Below, piece by piece: positions 18,097 to 26,523 of a stretch of 64,000 nt of DNA. Source of the stretch: Bacteroidales bacterium (GTDB lineage: Bacteria; Bacteroidota; Bacteroidia; Bacteroidales; BM520); assembly GCA_031276035.1 (NCBI GenBank), contig JAISNV010000021.1, positions 1 to 64,000 on the forward strand, written 5' to 3'. Both the position numbers and the translations under genes were made by a program. The notes under the pieces are model-generated. The model was given only the letters and a program-made list of their open reading frames with translations. It was not told where the DNA came from and searched no databases. Numbering within the stretch: the stretch's first letter is position 1; each line of letters begins with the position of its first letter.

Positions 18097-20607
18097 ATGT
18101 TGGGAGATTTTGTAGACACGGTAAAATTTTGTGTTGAAGTTATTCTTCCGCTACCGCTGAAAGGTAGTTTTACGTACTTATTGCCCGATGAGTTCAGTGA
18201 TGTTGCAGTTGGCGAACGAGTTATAGTTCCGTTCGGAAATAGAAAATTTTATTCGGGAATTATTGTCAATATTATTGAAAGAGAAAAAGTTAAAACTAAT
18301 TTCGAACTGAAAGAAGTTATTGCCGTTCTTGATAATCGACAGATTGTTCTTGAGAAACAACTTGAGTTGTGGAAATGGATGTCGTCGTATTATTTTGCAA
18401 CTTTGGGTGAAGTTATGAATAACGCCCTTCCCGCGATGTTTAAAATTACCAGCGAAACGTTTATTTCATTGCATCCCGAATTTTCCGGAGAGATTTCTTC
18501 TCTTAGTGAAGCAGAAGTTGGTCTTACCAATGCCCTGATGAACAATGATAAACTGTCAATTAAGCAAGCTGCTGAAATTCTCAATGTTAAACCTGCAAAT
18601 ATTTACAAATATATCCGACAGTTGATAGGGGATTGTATTGTTGAGTTGCAGGAAGAAGTTAAAAATCCATATCGGCCGGTATATCGTGATTATATTCAGA
18701 TTGCAGAAAATTTTAGAAGTGATGAAAAAATGAATGAAGTGTTCAGAAGCCTTGAAAAACGCTCTTTCAAACAATTAAAAATTCTTCTTTCATATTTTAA
18801 GCACGCTGCAAATTATCAGGACGAATATCCGGAAATTCCCAAAAAACTAATTCTTGACGATACCGATGCAAATCATTCCACTCTGAATTCATTGGTTGAA
18901 AAAGGAATAATTGATATAAATAAACATAAAATTTCCCGCTTGGAACTTGTAGAAGCCACATCAAAACCGGAGAATATTATTCTAACTGATAAACAAAGGC
19001 AAGCTTTAATTGATATTCATAAATCTTTTGAAAATCATGATATTACTCTTCTGCATGGTGTTACATCAAGTGGTAAAACAGAGATTTATTTTAAATTAAT
19101 AGAAGAAACTATTGCACAGGGTAAACAGGTTTTATTTCTCTTGCCGGAAATAGCTCTCACTACACAGATTGTGGAACGAACCGTGAAATATTTTGGAGAA
19201 CAGGTCGGTGTTTATCATTCCAAATTTAATCATAACGAACGTGTAGAAATTTGGAATGCGGTTTTTGATAATAATAAGAATTTTTCGAGGGGATATAATA
19301 TTGTAATCGGCGCGCGCTCTTCGATTTTCTTACCTTTTGATAATCTCGGATTAATTATTATTGATGAAGAGCATGATTACTCTTATAAGCAGAATGACAT
19401 TGCACCAAGATATAACGGTCGTGATTCCGCAATTTTTCTTGCAAATCTTTTCAACTCTAAAGTAGTTCTGGGTTCTGCAACTCCTTCAATAGAATCATAT
19501 TATAATGCGCTGAACGGTAAATATGCTTTGGTGGAAATTTCCGAAAGATATGGAGGATTCCTTCTTCCCGAAACTACCGTTATTGATATGAAACGAAAAG
19601 CAGATAAGAATAATATTTCTCATTTTTCAAATGAACTTATTAAGGAAATCAAAAATGTGCTCGAAAATAAGAAACAGATTCTTATTTATCATAATAGAAG
19701 AGGGTTTTCTTTGCGACTCGAATGTGAGGTCTGCGGTTGGGTACCCGAATGTATTCATTGCGATGTTTCACTAATATATCATAAAACATTTCATCAATTA
19801 AGATGTCATTATTGCGGATACAACAAACATGTTCCGTCGCATTGCCCTAATTGTCATAGCGATAGAATTTTTATGAAAGGTTTTGGAACCGAATTGATAG
19901 AAGAAGAATTGGAATTGCTTTTTCCGCAAGCAGTTATAAAACGAATGGATTTAGATACGACTAAAAGGAAAAATGCTTTTACAAAATTGATTACCGAATT
20001 TTCTTCGGGAGAGATAGATATTCTCGTCGGAACACAAATGATAACTAAAGGATTGGATTTCGAGAACGTTGCTCTGGTAGGAATTATTAATGCCGATAAT
20101 ATGCTTTATTTTCCTGATTTCAGATCGTTTGAAAGAAGTTTCCAGCAAATTTGTCAAGTTAGCGGCAGAGCCGGACGAAAGAACGAAAGAGGAAAAGTTT
20201 TTATACAAACATTTTCTCCGGATCATAAAGCAATAAAATATGCGATTAATAATGATTACAGAGGAATGTACGATAACCAAACTATTGAACGCAGGCAGTT
20301 TAATTATCCGCCTTTTGTTAGATTGATCGATGTAAAATTACGACATAAAGATTCGAATATTCTGGATAAAGCCGCTGAAGTTTTTGCTGAAATGTTAAGG
20401 AAATCACTTGGGAAACGAGTTCTTGGCCCCGAATATCATTATATCCCAAGATTGAACAATCAATATATAAAAAGTATTCTGGTAAAAATTGATCGTACAT
20501 CCGATTTTCCGGTTTTAAAAAACGAATTTCGCCGTATTTATGAAACATTTAGTGAAAATCCGCAATTCAAATCAGTCAGAATTATTGTTGATGTTGATCC
20601 TTATTAG
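18097..20607 (+). CDS. priA: primosomal replication restart helicase PriA
   Basis: 836-residue DNA helicase that restarts stalled forks by loading the primosome. In order: a 3'-end binding N-domain, a winged helix, helicase motif I VTSSGKTEIYF near residue 323, IIDEEHDYSYK (the DExH-type box), SATPS, then paired zinc-binding clusters CEVCGWVPECIHC and CHYCGYNKHVPSHCPNC near residues 545-590, helicase lobe 2 (GTQMITKGLDFENVALVG, QVSGRAGR) and the C-terminal domain. All eight zinc cysteines are present. The length is typical for Bacteroidetes PriA. Confidence 0.97.
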   Translation: MLGDFVDTVKFCVEVILPLPLKGSFTYLLPDEFSDVAVGERVIVPFGNRKFYSGIIVNIIEREKVKTNFELKEVIAVLDNRQIVLEKQLELWKWMSSYYFATLGEVMNNALPAMFKITSETFISLHPEFSGEISSLSEAEVGLTNALMNNDKLSIKQAAEILNVKPANIYKYIRQLIGDCIVELQEEVKNPYRPVYRDYIQIAENFRSDEKMNEVFRSLEKRSFKQLKILLSYFKHAANYQDEYPEIPKKLILDDTDANHSTLNSLVEKGIIDINKHKISRLELVEATSKPENIILTDKQRQALIDIHKSFENHDITLLHGVTSSGKTEIYFKLIEETIAQGKQVLFLLPEIALTTQIVERTVKYFGEQVGVYHSKFNHNERVEIWNAVFDNNKNFSRGYNIVIGARSSIFLPFDNLGLIIIDEEHDYSYKQNDIAPRYNGRDSAIFLANLFNSKVVLGSATPSIESYYNALNGKYALVEISERYGGFLLPETTVIDMKRKADKNNISHFSNELIKEIKNVLENKKQILIYHNRRGFSLRLECEVCGWVPECIHCDVSLIYHKTFHQLRCHYCGYNKHVPSHCPNCHSDRIFMKGFGTELIEEELELLFPQAVIKRMDLDTTKRKNAFTKLITEFSSGEIDILVGTQMITKGLDFENVALVGIINADNMLYFPDFRSFERSFQQICQVSGRAGRKNERGKVFIQTFSPDHKAIKYAINNDYRGMYDNQTIERRQFNYPPFVRLIDVKLRHKDSNILDKAAEVFAEMLRKSLGKRVLGPEYHYIPRLNNQYIKSILVKIDRTSDFPVLKNEFRRIYETFSENPQFKSVRIIVDVDPY

Positions 20608-20660
20608 AATTGAGAATTGTTTTATTTCCATAGTTTTTCTGCTCAATATTTTATACATAA

Positions 20661-20690
20661 AAAAAGGTGCCTCTTTAGAAGCACCTAATT
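20661..20690. terminator. intrinsic terminator between priA and the ftsB-like gene
   Basis: Hairpin AGGTGC (20665-20670) with GCACCT (20681-20686), the stem extended inward by TCT/AGA with one mismatch. An A-run precedes it on the plus strand, so on the minus strand it is followed by a T-run and ends the glyA-ftsB-like transcript. A weaker T-rich stretch on the right may also serve priA. Confidence 0.75.
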
Positions 20691-20714
20691 ATCTTTTTAT
20701 TAAATAGCAATACT

Positions 20715-21023
20715 TTAATCCTGTTTCTCTATCAAATACACTTCTTCATTTTCATTTTTCATCTGATAAGTTTCACGTGCGTAACGTTCACGAAACTCGG
20801 CATCTTTGCGCATTTTATCTAAAAAAACACTATCATCGGCATATTCTTTTTCCAGACGTTTAATTTCTTTTTTCAAAGATTTTGTTTGCTTATTCATCTT
20901 TCTTATTCTAAAAAGATTATCAGAATCGAAAAAAAGAATAATAGCTGCAAAGATTATTGTTGCAATAAAGAATTTATTTAAGAAAATTCTTCGCCAATTG
21001 ATATTTTTAAAATTAACTTTCAT
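20715..21023 (-). CDS. FtsB/DivIC-like septum formation initiator
   Basis: 102-residue bitopic membrane protein: a short basic cytoplasmic N-terminus, one transmembrane span at about residues 17-35, then a coiled coil (KQTKSLKKEIKRLEKEYADDSVFLDKMRKDAEFRERYARETYQM, in pieces) and a short tail. This is the layout of FtsB/DivIC, which joins FtsL and FtsQ in the divisome at mid-cell. The region FRERYARETYQM matches the conserved end of the family's coiled coil. It lies 24 bases downstream of glyA and shares its transcript. Confidence 0.85.
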   Translation of the reverse strand: MKVNFKNINWRRIFLNKFFIATIIFAAIILFFDSDNLFRIRKMNKQTKSLKKEIKRLEKEYADDSVFLDKMRKDAEFRERYARETYQMKNENEEVYLIEKQD

Positions 21024-21047
21024 AATAGTGTATTGTTGAATAGTATC

Positions 21048-22328
21048 TTACCAGGCAAAAAGCGGGAATTGACTCATCAAGTGATTAACTTGATCGCGTA
21101 CTTCCAAAATAATTTTTTCGTCTTCAATATTGCTGATAACTCTGTCTATAAAATCAACAATAACAGGAATCTGATTTTCTTTCAGTCCGCGTGTGGTAAT
21201 AGCCGGAGTTCCGACTCTTAATCCAGAAGTTGTGAAAGGAGTACGGGAATCAAAGGGAACCATATTTTTATTAACGGTTATATCTGCTTGAACCAAAGTG
21301 TTTTCTACTTGTTTTCCTGTAATTTCAGGGAATTTGGAACGAAGATCAATAAGCATTAAGTGGTTATCTGTTCCACCTGAAACAACATTATAGCCTTTCT
21401 TAATAAACTCGTCTGACATTACTTTTGCATTCTTCTTAACTTGTTTTATATAATCCAAATAACCGTCGCTTAAAGCTTCGTTGAAAGCAACAGCTTTCGA
21501 AGCAATAACGTGTTCGAGCGGTCCGCCCTGAATACCAGGGAATACAGCAGAATCAAGTAATGAAGACATCTTACGGATGATTCCTTTTTTTGTTACCTTT
21601 CCATAAGGATTATCAAAATCTTTACCTATTAAAATCAATCCGCCGCGTGGTCCGCGTAATGTTTTATGAGTTGTTGTAGTAACAATGTGACAATAAGGCA
21701 TAGGATCATTCAATAATTTTCTTGCAATCAATCCCGAAGGATGCGAAATATCTGCCATCAAAATAGCACCAATTTTATCAGCTATTTCTCTCATACGTTT
21801 GTAATCCCAATCGCGAGAATAGGCGGATGCGCCTGCAATTATGAGCTTCGGTTTGTTTTTCAAAGCTATTTCTTCCATAGTATCATAATTAACAGTTCCA
21901 GTTTCTTGATCGACTCCGTAAGCAACAGGTTTGTACAGAATTCCTGAAGAGTTCACCGGAGAACCGTGAGATAAATGTCCGCCATGAGAAAGATCAAGAC
22001 CCATGAACGTATCGCCGGGTTCAAGACAAGTTAAAAGAACGGCCATGTTTGCTTGTGCTCCGCTGTGCGGTTGAACATTTGCCCATTCGGCACCGAAAAG
22101 TTCTTTAGCCCTGTCAATAGCAAGTTGTTCGGTTTCGTCAACAAACTGACAACCGCCGTAATATCTTGCACCGGGATAACCTTCCGCGTACTTGTTTGTC
22201 ATTACGGAACCCATAGCCTCCATTACCTCGTCACTGACAAAATTTTCAGAAGCAATAAGTTCTATACCATGCATTTGTCTCTCTTTCTCTTTTTGAATGA
22301 TATCAAAAACTTTTTGATCACGTACCAT
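21048..22328 (-). CDS. glyA: serine hydroxymethyltransferase
   Basis: PLP enzyme interconverting serine and glycine with tetrahydrofolate; cytoplasmic; main source of one-carbon units. Visible motifs are [16 protein letters not shown] at about residue 25, the substrate-loop [26 protein letters not shown], and the PLP-lysine motif [14 protein letters not shown] near residue 228. At 426 residues the length is normal for bacterial GlyA. It has its own promoter at 22366-22397, overlapping the divergent promoter of the next gene. Confidence 0.98.
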   Translation of the reverse strand: MVRDQKVFDIIQKEKERQMHGIELIASENFVSDEVMEAMGSVMTNKYAEGYPGARYYGGCQFVDETEQLAIDRAKELFGAEWANVQPHSGAQANMAVLLTCLEPGDTFMGLDLSHGGHLSHGSPVNSSGILYKPVAYGVDQETGTVNYDTMEEIALKNKPKLIIAGASAYSRDWDYKRMREIADKIGAILMADISHPSGLIARKLLNDPMPYCHIVTTTTHKTLRGPRGGLILIGKDFDNPYGKVTKKGIIRKMSSLLDSAVFPGIQGGPLEHVIASKAVAFNEALSDGYLDYIKQVKKNAKVMSDEFIKKGYNVVSGGTDNHLMLIDLRSKFPEITGKQVENTLVQADITVNKNMVPFDSRTPFTTSGLRVGTPAITTRGLKENQIPVIVDFIDRVISNIEDEKIILEVRDQVNHLMSQFPLFAW

Positions 22329-22356
22329 GTTTATTTTTATTTAAATTGTTTAATAA

Positions 22357-22397
22357 TTTGAAAGTGCAAAGTTAATATTTTTTACTACATTTGCAAA
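22357..22397. promoter_or_regulatory. overlapping divergent promoters for glyA and the glycosyltransferase gene
   Basis: Minus strand: -7 TAACTTTGC at 22366-22374 and -33 TTTG at 22394-22397, with exactly 19 bases between the cores, a full Bacteroidetes promoter for glyA. Plus strand: -7 TACATTTGC at 22386-22394; its nearest TTTG (22357-22360) is 25 bases away, too far for the consensus. The plus -7 element overlaps the glyA -33 element, so the two promoters should exclude each other. Confidence 0.65.
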
Positions 22398-22415
22398 ATA
22401 TAAAATTACAATATT

Positions 22416-23162
22416 GTGAATGATAAGTTAGTAATAATTCCAACATATAACGAGAAAGAAAATATTGAAAATATCATCCGCTATATTATGAAATTGGATG
22501 GTAATTTTCATGTGCTTATTGTTGAGGATAATTCTCCCGACGGAACGGCAGATATTGTGAAAGGTCTTATTAGGGAATTTCCGGGTCGACTTTATATTGA
22601 GGAAAGAAAAGGGAAGTTAGGTTTAGGAACCGCTTATATTCATGGATTTAAATGGGCTCTCGATAAGAATTATCAGTATATTTTTGAAATGGATGCCGAT
22701 TTTTCGCATAACCCCGAAGACCTTCATAAGTTATATGAAGCAGTTGAAGCCGGCGCAGACCTTGCTATTGGGTCCCGCTATATTACCGGTGTGAATGTTG
22801 TTAACTGGCCTATGGGAAGAGTGATAATGTCTTATTATGCTTCTGCTTATGTGAGATTTATAACTGGATTACCTGTCAGAGACACAACAGCAGGATTCAA
22901 ATGTTACGCACGCCATACTTTGCAGGCTCTGAATTTTGATAATATAAAATTTACCGGCTATGCGTTTCAAATTGAAATGAAATATACTGTTTGGAAACTT
23001 GGCGGCAAAATTGTAGAAGTCCCGATTATTTTTACCGATAGAACTGCCGGCGAATCCAAAATGAATAAAAGCATCTTCGGCGAAGCGGTATTTGGCGTTA
23101 TTAACCTTGTTTTCAGAAAAACAAAAAAACTTCACAATGAAATACATCCTTCGAAACGCTAA
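22416..23162 (+). CDS. polyprenol monophosphomannose synthase-like glycosyltransferase
   Basis: GT2-family glycosyltransferase of 248 residues, resembling dolichol/polyprenol-phosphate mannosyltransferase; it would move a sugar from a nucleotide donor to a polyprenyl phosphate at the inner membrane face. Motifs: IIPTYNEKENIENI at the start, VEDNSPDGTADIVK near residue 36, the metal-binding EMDADFSHNPEDL near residue 92, GSRY, and DTTAGFKCY. It lacks the membrane anchor of some DPM1 proteins. The following pyrC gene starts inside its last 26 bases. Confidence 0.9.
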   Translation: MNDKLVIIPTYNEKENIENIIRYIMKLDGNFHVLIVEDNSPDGTADIVKGLIREFPGRLYIEERKGKLGLGTAYIHGFKWALDKNYQYIFEMDADFSHNPEDLHKLYEAVEAGADLAIGSRYITGVNVVNWPMGRVIMSYYASAYVRFITGLPVRDTTAGFKCYARHTLQALNFDNIKFTGYAFQIEMKYTVWKLGGKIVEVPIIFTDRTAGESKMNKSIFGEAVFGVINLVFRKTKKLHNEIHPSKR

Positions 23163-24471
23163 TGTAATTAATGAAGGTAAGTCTTTTTTCGCAGACATTC
23201 TATTAAATAATAGTATTATAGAACGCATTGATAATTCAATTAACATTGTCGGTAATTATAATGAAATTATTTGTGAAGGTTTATATCTTTTACCGGGATT
23301 AATTGATGATCAGGTACATTTTCGCGAACCGGGTTTAACACACAAAGCTGAAATCTACACTGAAAGTATGGCGGCGGTTGCAGGTGGAATAACTTCTTAT
23401 ATGGAGATGCCGAATACTAAACCGCAAACAGTTACAGTTGAATTACTTGAAGAAAAATATCAATTAGCTAAGGGTCGTTCTTTCGCTAATTATTCTTTTT
23501 ACATTGGTGCAACCAATGATAATTTGGATGAGTTGAAAAAGGTTGATCCGAAAACCGTTCCCGGAGCCAAAGTTTTTATGGGTTCATCAACAGGTAATAT
23601 GCTTGTGGATGATAATGAAATTCTTGAAAAGATTTTTTCTCAAGTTCCGTTGCTTATTGCAATTCATGCGGAAGATGAGTCTATAATTAAGAGAAATACA
23701 AAAATCATTAGAGAAAAGTATGGAGATAATCCGCCGTTTAGTATCCATCCCTTAATAAGAACAGATGAAGCTTGTTTTGAATGTACTTCAAAAGCTGTTA
23801 ATTTAGCTAAGAAATATAATACCCGGTTGCATATTTTACATTTGACAACTGCTCTTGAAGTTGAATTACTTTCTAAGTTGAAAAATGAAAATTTCAGCAA
23901 TATTACTTCCGAAGTTTGCACTCAACATCTTTGGTTTACTGATAAAGATTACGAAAAGAAACAGCAATTTATTAAGTGGAATCCTGCAATAAAAACCGAA
24001 AGCGATAGAAATGCACTTCGTGAAGCATTAAAAAATAATATAATAGATGTTATAGCTACAGATCACGCGCCTCATACTTTAGAGGAAAAAAATAATAGTT
24101 ATTATTCTTGTCCTTCTGGCGGACCAATGGTACAACATTCGCTTTTGGTTTTGCTGGAAATGGTGAGAGACGGCGTTTTCGATTTGATTGATATTCCTAA
24201 ATGGACGGCTCATAATCCCGCTAAATACTTCGGATTAAAAAACAGAGGGTTTGTAAGAGAAGGTTTTGCCGGCGATATCGTTGTTGTTGATCCTAATGAT
24301 ATTACAAAAGTTACAAATTCAAATACTTTGTATAAATGCAAATGGTCGCCATTTGATAACCTTACTTTCAATTCAAAAATAAAATATACTTTTGTAAATT
24401 CGAATCTTGTCTATAATGATGGTGAAATTATGGATGAAGCAAAAGGTGAAAGATTATTTTTTAATACTTAA
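23137..24471 (+). CDS. pyrC: dihydroorotase
   Basis: Amidohydrolase of 444 residues catalysing the reversible cyclisation of carbamoyl aspartate to dihydroorotate in pyrimidine synthesis; cytoplasmic and zinc-dependent. It has the N-terminal metal motif DDQVHFREPGLTHKAEI near residue 57, EMPNTKP, the IHAEDES and HILHLTT metal histidines, and the late DHAPHTLEEK with catalytic Asp. An upstream in-frame ATG at 23092 would overlap the previous gene more and add a non-conserved stretch, so the ATG at 23137 is chosen. It resembles the class I enzymes of Bacteroidetes. Confidence 0.94.
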   Translation: MKYILRNANVINEGKSFFADILLNNSIIERIDNSINIVGNYNEIICEGLYLLPGLIDDQVHFREPGLTHKAEIYTESMAAVAGGITSYMEMPNTKPQTVTVELLEEKYQLAKGRSFANYSFYIGATNDNLDELKKVDPKTVPGAKVFMGSSTGNMLVDDNEILEKIFSQVPLLIAIHAEDESIIKRNTKIIREKYGDNPPFSIHPLIRTDEACFECTSKAVNLAKKYNTRLHILHLTTALEVELLSKLKNENFSNITSEVCTQHLWFTDKDYEKKQQFIKWNPAIKTESDRNALREALKNNIIDVIATDHAPHTLEEKNNSYYSCPSGGPMVQHSLLVLLEMVRDGVFDLIDIPKWTAHNPAKYFGLKNRGFVREGFAGDIVVVDPNDITKVTNSNTLYKCKWSPFDNLTFNSKIKYTFVNSNLVYNDGEIMDEAKGERLFFNT

Positions 24472-24564
24472 TTTTATATTTGATTGCGAGTTAATTATAT
24501 TTCTTGCTGTGATTTGAAAATAAGTAATTTAAATAGATAAAATAATAGATAAAAAATTATTTAT

Positions 24565-24981
24565 ATGAATATAAAAAGATTAATTACATTTTCTATAGTT
24601 GTTTTTGCATTTATAGCGTGTAATAAAACTACAGTTGTTATTATTGAAGAGTACGAAAACGGTGATCCGAAGATAGTTAGAGAATATGTTAAGAATGATA
24701 CTGCTAACTATCTTGAAACCAAATATTATTCCGCAAATATTAAAATGATTGAAGGTGCATATGTTGACGGCAAACGTGAAGGTACATGGAAGGCTTGGTA
24801 TCAAGACGGAACACTGTGGAGCGAAGGTGACTTCAAAGAAGGAAAGAATAATGGCAATCATGTTAATTATTATGAAAATGGTGCTCAAAGAATTTCAGGA
24901 AAATATATAGACGGCGTGCGCACAGGAGCCTGGACTTTTTATGATACTCTTGGAAATGTTCTTCAGGTTATAGAATATTAA
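24565..24981 (+). CDS. YwqK-family (MORN-like) lipoprotein
   Basis: 138-residue lipoprotein with signal sequence and lipobox FIACN (Cys19). The mature part is made of YwqK/MORN-like repeats: NGDPKIVREY, GAYVDGKREGTWKAWYQDGTLWSEGDFKEGKNNGNHVNYYENG (in pieces), and GKYIDGVRTGAWTFYD. Such proteins are annotated as YwqK antitoxin-like but in Bacteroidetes are mostly envelope proteins of unknown role; no toxin gene is adjacent. It ends 9 bases before the tRNA gene and is the last host gene before the prophage. Confidence 0.82.
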   Translation: MNIKRLITFSIVVFAFIACNKTTVVIIEEYENGDPKIVREYVKNDTANYLETKYYSANIKMIEGAYVDGKREGTWKAWYQDGTLWSEGDFKEGKNNGNHVNYYENGAQRISGKYIDGVRTGAWTFYDTLGNVLQVIEY

Positions 24982-24990
24982 AAATATTTT

Positions 24991-25061
24991 TGCCCAGTTG
25001 TGTAATGGTAGCACTCCAGATTCTGGCTCTGTCAGTGAGGGTTCGAGTCCTTCCTGGGCAA
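24991..25061 (+). tRNA. tRNA-Gln (anticodon CTG)
   Basis: Full cloverleaf: acceptor stem TGCCCAG with CTGGGCA, D-arm GTGT-AATGGTA-GCAC, anticodon loop TTCTGGC giving CTG, T-arm GAGGG-TTCGAGT-CCTTC, discriminator A; CCA is not encoded. The top pair of the anticodon stem (positions 27-43) is a C-U mismatch; the other four pairs are good. Its 3' end marks the switch from host genes to the minus-strand prophage, so it is the probable attachment site. Confidence 0.95.
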
Positions 25062-25159
25062 CAATCAATCTTGTTAATGAGGCGATTGCGTTTATTACAC
25101 TCTATTTTACACCCAAAAAGTGTTATTTTGGATTGTTTCCGTTTCCTCTTTAATTTTTT

Positions 25160-25444
25160 TTAATTACCCAACATCTTCGCAATTATATCATCAAAGTCAT
25201 GAGGTTCATCTGTGCTATTTTCTTTTTCAGCAAAATAAATATAAAGTCCTGCAGCCTCGATATAATCGAAAAAAGTGTCTATTGTGTAATTTGTTTCGCC
25301 CTTTTCGACAATTCCCGCTTGCGAACTTACAATTGTCCCGCTTTCTTTTGCCATTTGGTAGAGGGTAAGTCCTCGACTTTCCCTGAATTCTTTTAACAGG
25401 TCGCCGATAATTTTACGACGACCTAAATTTTTACTTACACTCAT
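25160..25444 (-). CDS. XRE-family helix-turn-helix protein (moron gene 2)
   Basis: 94-residue DNA-binding protein. A HTH lies in residues about 14-50 (LLKEFRESRGLTLYQMAKESG..SSQAGIVEKGETNYTIDTFFDYIEAAGL), and the tail DEPHDFDDIIAKMLGN is acidic. It is the last phage gene before the tRNA, 53 bases after its partner with a perfect hairpin in between. Since it sits outside the late operon's terminator and has its partner's promoter, it is likely expressed in the lysogen. A repressor or an antitoxin of HigA type are both possible; no toxin fold is recognised in the neighbour. Confidence 0.78.
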   Translation of the reverse strand: MSVSKNLGRRKIIGDLLKEFRESRGLTLYQMAKESGTIVSSQAGIVEKGETNYTIDTFFDYIEAAGLYIYFAEKENSTDEPHDFDDIIAKMLGN

Positions 25445-25464
25445 GATTTATCTTTTAAGTTTAA

Positions 25465-25484
25465 GAGCCGTCCTGCGACGGCTC
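25465..25484 (-). promoter_or_regulatory. perfect GC-rich hairpin between the two moron genes
   Basis: GAGCCGTC, loop CTGC, GACGGCTC: an 8-bp perfect stem in otherwise AT-rich DNA. On the minus strand it is followed by TTAAACTT and not by a strong T-run, so it looks more like an attenuator or mRNA-stability element that would lower the second gene relative to the first than a full terminator. Confidence 0.6.
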
Positions 25485-25497
25485 AAGATTAGTTTAA

Positions 25498-25731
25498 CTA
25501 TACGCCGTAAAATTCGACGCCTTTAAGTTTTGAGAAAAGCCATGTTGGCAGCTCGAAGTATCTGCTTTCGATTCCTTCGCCAAATTCTTCACCGCCTTTC
25601 GAGTTTTCCAAAAATTTAACTTGTGACTTTGGGACAAACTCAAATTGGTTGTTCGCAAAATAAAATTTGTAAGCTTTTTCTGAATAATCTTCGCTGAAAG
25701 CACTGATTGTGATTGTTTCTGTTGTTTTCAT
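25498..25731 (-). CDS. small IPKSQ..PxWL-type phage protein (moron gene 1)
   Basis: 77-residue acidic protein. The middle FVPKSQVKFLEN and the end FELPTWLFSKLKGVEF fit a widespread unnamed family of small phage and plasmid proteins with the pattern (I/V)PKSQ ... (L/I)PxWL...KG; the biochemical role is unknown. It has a full-consensus promoter 26 bases upstream and the late-operon terminator beyond that, so it is transcribed separately from the structural genes. This frame is chosen over an overlapping one of similar length because of its start position relative to the promoter and the family pattern. Confidence 0.72.
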   Translation of the reverse strand: MKTTETITISAFSEDYSEKAYKFYFANNQFEFVPKSQVKFLENSKGGEEFGEGIESRYFELPTWLFSKLKGVEFYGV

Positions 25732-25760
25732 TTTGTTTAATTTTTAAATGTTATTACAAT

Positions 25761-25792
25761 ACAAAGATACAACATTATTTTAATATACCAAA
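25761..25792 (-). promoter_or_regulatory. moron promoter
   Basis: On the minus strand -33 TTTG (25789-25792), 19 bases, then -7 TATCTTTG (25762-25769). Both elements and the spacing are consensus for the Bacteroidetes main sigma factor, making it one of the two best promoters in the window. Transcription should start near 25757, 26 bases before the first moron gene. Confidence 0.8.
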
Positions 25793-25870
25793 TATTTAGA
25801 CTATTTATTTTGTTAAAATAATGTTAAATATTTAGTAAATAGATTAAGTAATTGATTTATAAGCACAAAA

Positions 25871-25894
25871 AAAAGAGCCCCTAAAAAGAGGCTC
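25871..25894 (-). terminator. late operon terminator
   Basis: On the minus strand GAGCCTCT-TTTT-AGGGGCTC with one G-U pair, followed by an uninterrupted T-run of eight. It lies about 100 bases after the spanin-like gene and separates the phage late operon from the moron. Confidence 0.9.
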
Positions 25895-25995
25895 CCTGTA
25901 ATAACAACTGAAAAATAAACTTCAATTGAGAATAATTCAATATTTAGTTGCAAAAATAATATTAATTACGATATTCTCGTAGTTTATCGCAATTT

Positions 25996-26523
25996 TTATT
26001 TATTTTTTTTGTAATGCCTTTCAACAAGGTATTTCATTAAGAAAATTAATATAAAGAAAATCAATAAAGGCAATACCGAAAGCAGATTAGCTCCGAAACT
26101 GGGTTTTGATTTCGTTTCTTCGTCTTGCTGAATCTTTGCATTCGAATTATCGTTTTTTTCATCTTCCTTTTCGTTGATGTTTTCAGTTAACCCTTTTTGT
26201 TCGGTTTCATCTGTTTTTGTGGTTTGCTCAATAGAAGTTACATCAACATCGGGCGGAATAATTATATTTCCTTTCGGCGTAATAATGATAGGTTCTTTTG
26301 GTTTAACCTCATTTGCCGAATTATTCTCCTCTTTAGGTTTAATATTAATCTTTGTAGTGGTGATAGTCGTTTTATCTGTGCGTGTTGTATCGACAACGGT
26401 TATATTGATTTCTTTTGAAACTTCCTTAATATCATTCTGAACTTCAATATTAGTAGTTAATTTCTTTTGCGTATTACAGGAAAAGAAAAGTAGTGCAATT
26501 AAGATGTATAGTAGTTTTTTCAT
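25996..26523 (-). CDS. candidate unimolecular spanin (lipoprotein with C-terminal membrane span)
   Basis: 175 residues with an N-terminal signal peptide and lipobox LFFSC (Cys16), a long Thr/Glu/Lys/Pro-rich extended region with little predicted core, and one C-terminal transmembrane span (LLSVLPLLIFFILIFLMKYLV, about residues 147-167) followed by a basic tail. A lipoprotein anchored in the outer membrane whose other end spans the inner membrane is the defining layout of u-spanins such as T1 gp11, which fuse the two membranes at the end of lysis. It overlaps the endolysin stop by 4 bases. The role is inferred from topology and location. Confidence 0.75.
   Translation of the reverse strand: MKKLLYILIALLFFSCNTQKKLTTNIEVQNDIKEVSKEINITVVDTTRTDKTTITTTKINIKPKEENNSANEVKPKEPIIITPKGNIIIPPDVDVTSIEQTTKTDETEQKGLTENINEKEDEKNDNSNAKIQQDEETKSKPSFGANLLSVLPLLIFFILIFLMKYLVERHYKKNK

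Noticed and set aside
24565-24981. YwqK-like gene as the antitoxin of a toxin-antitoxin pair
   Set aside because: No toxin gene is adjacent, and the product has a signal peptide and lipobox, so a cytoplasmic antitoxin role does not fit.
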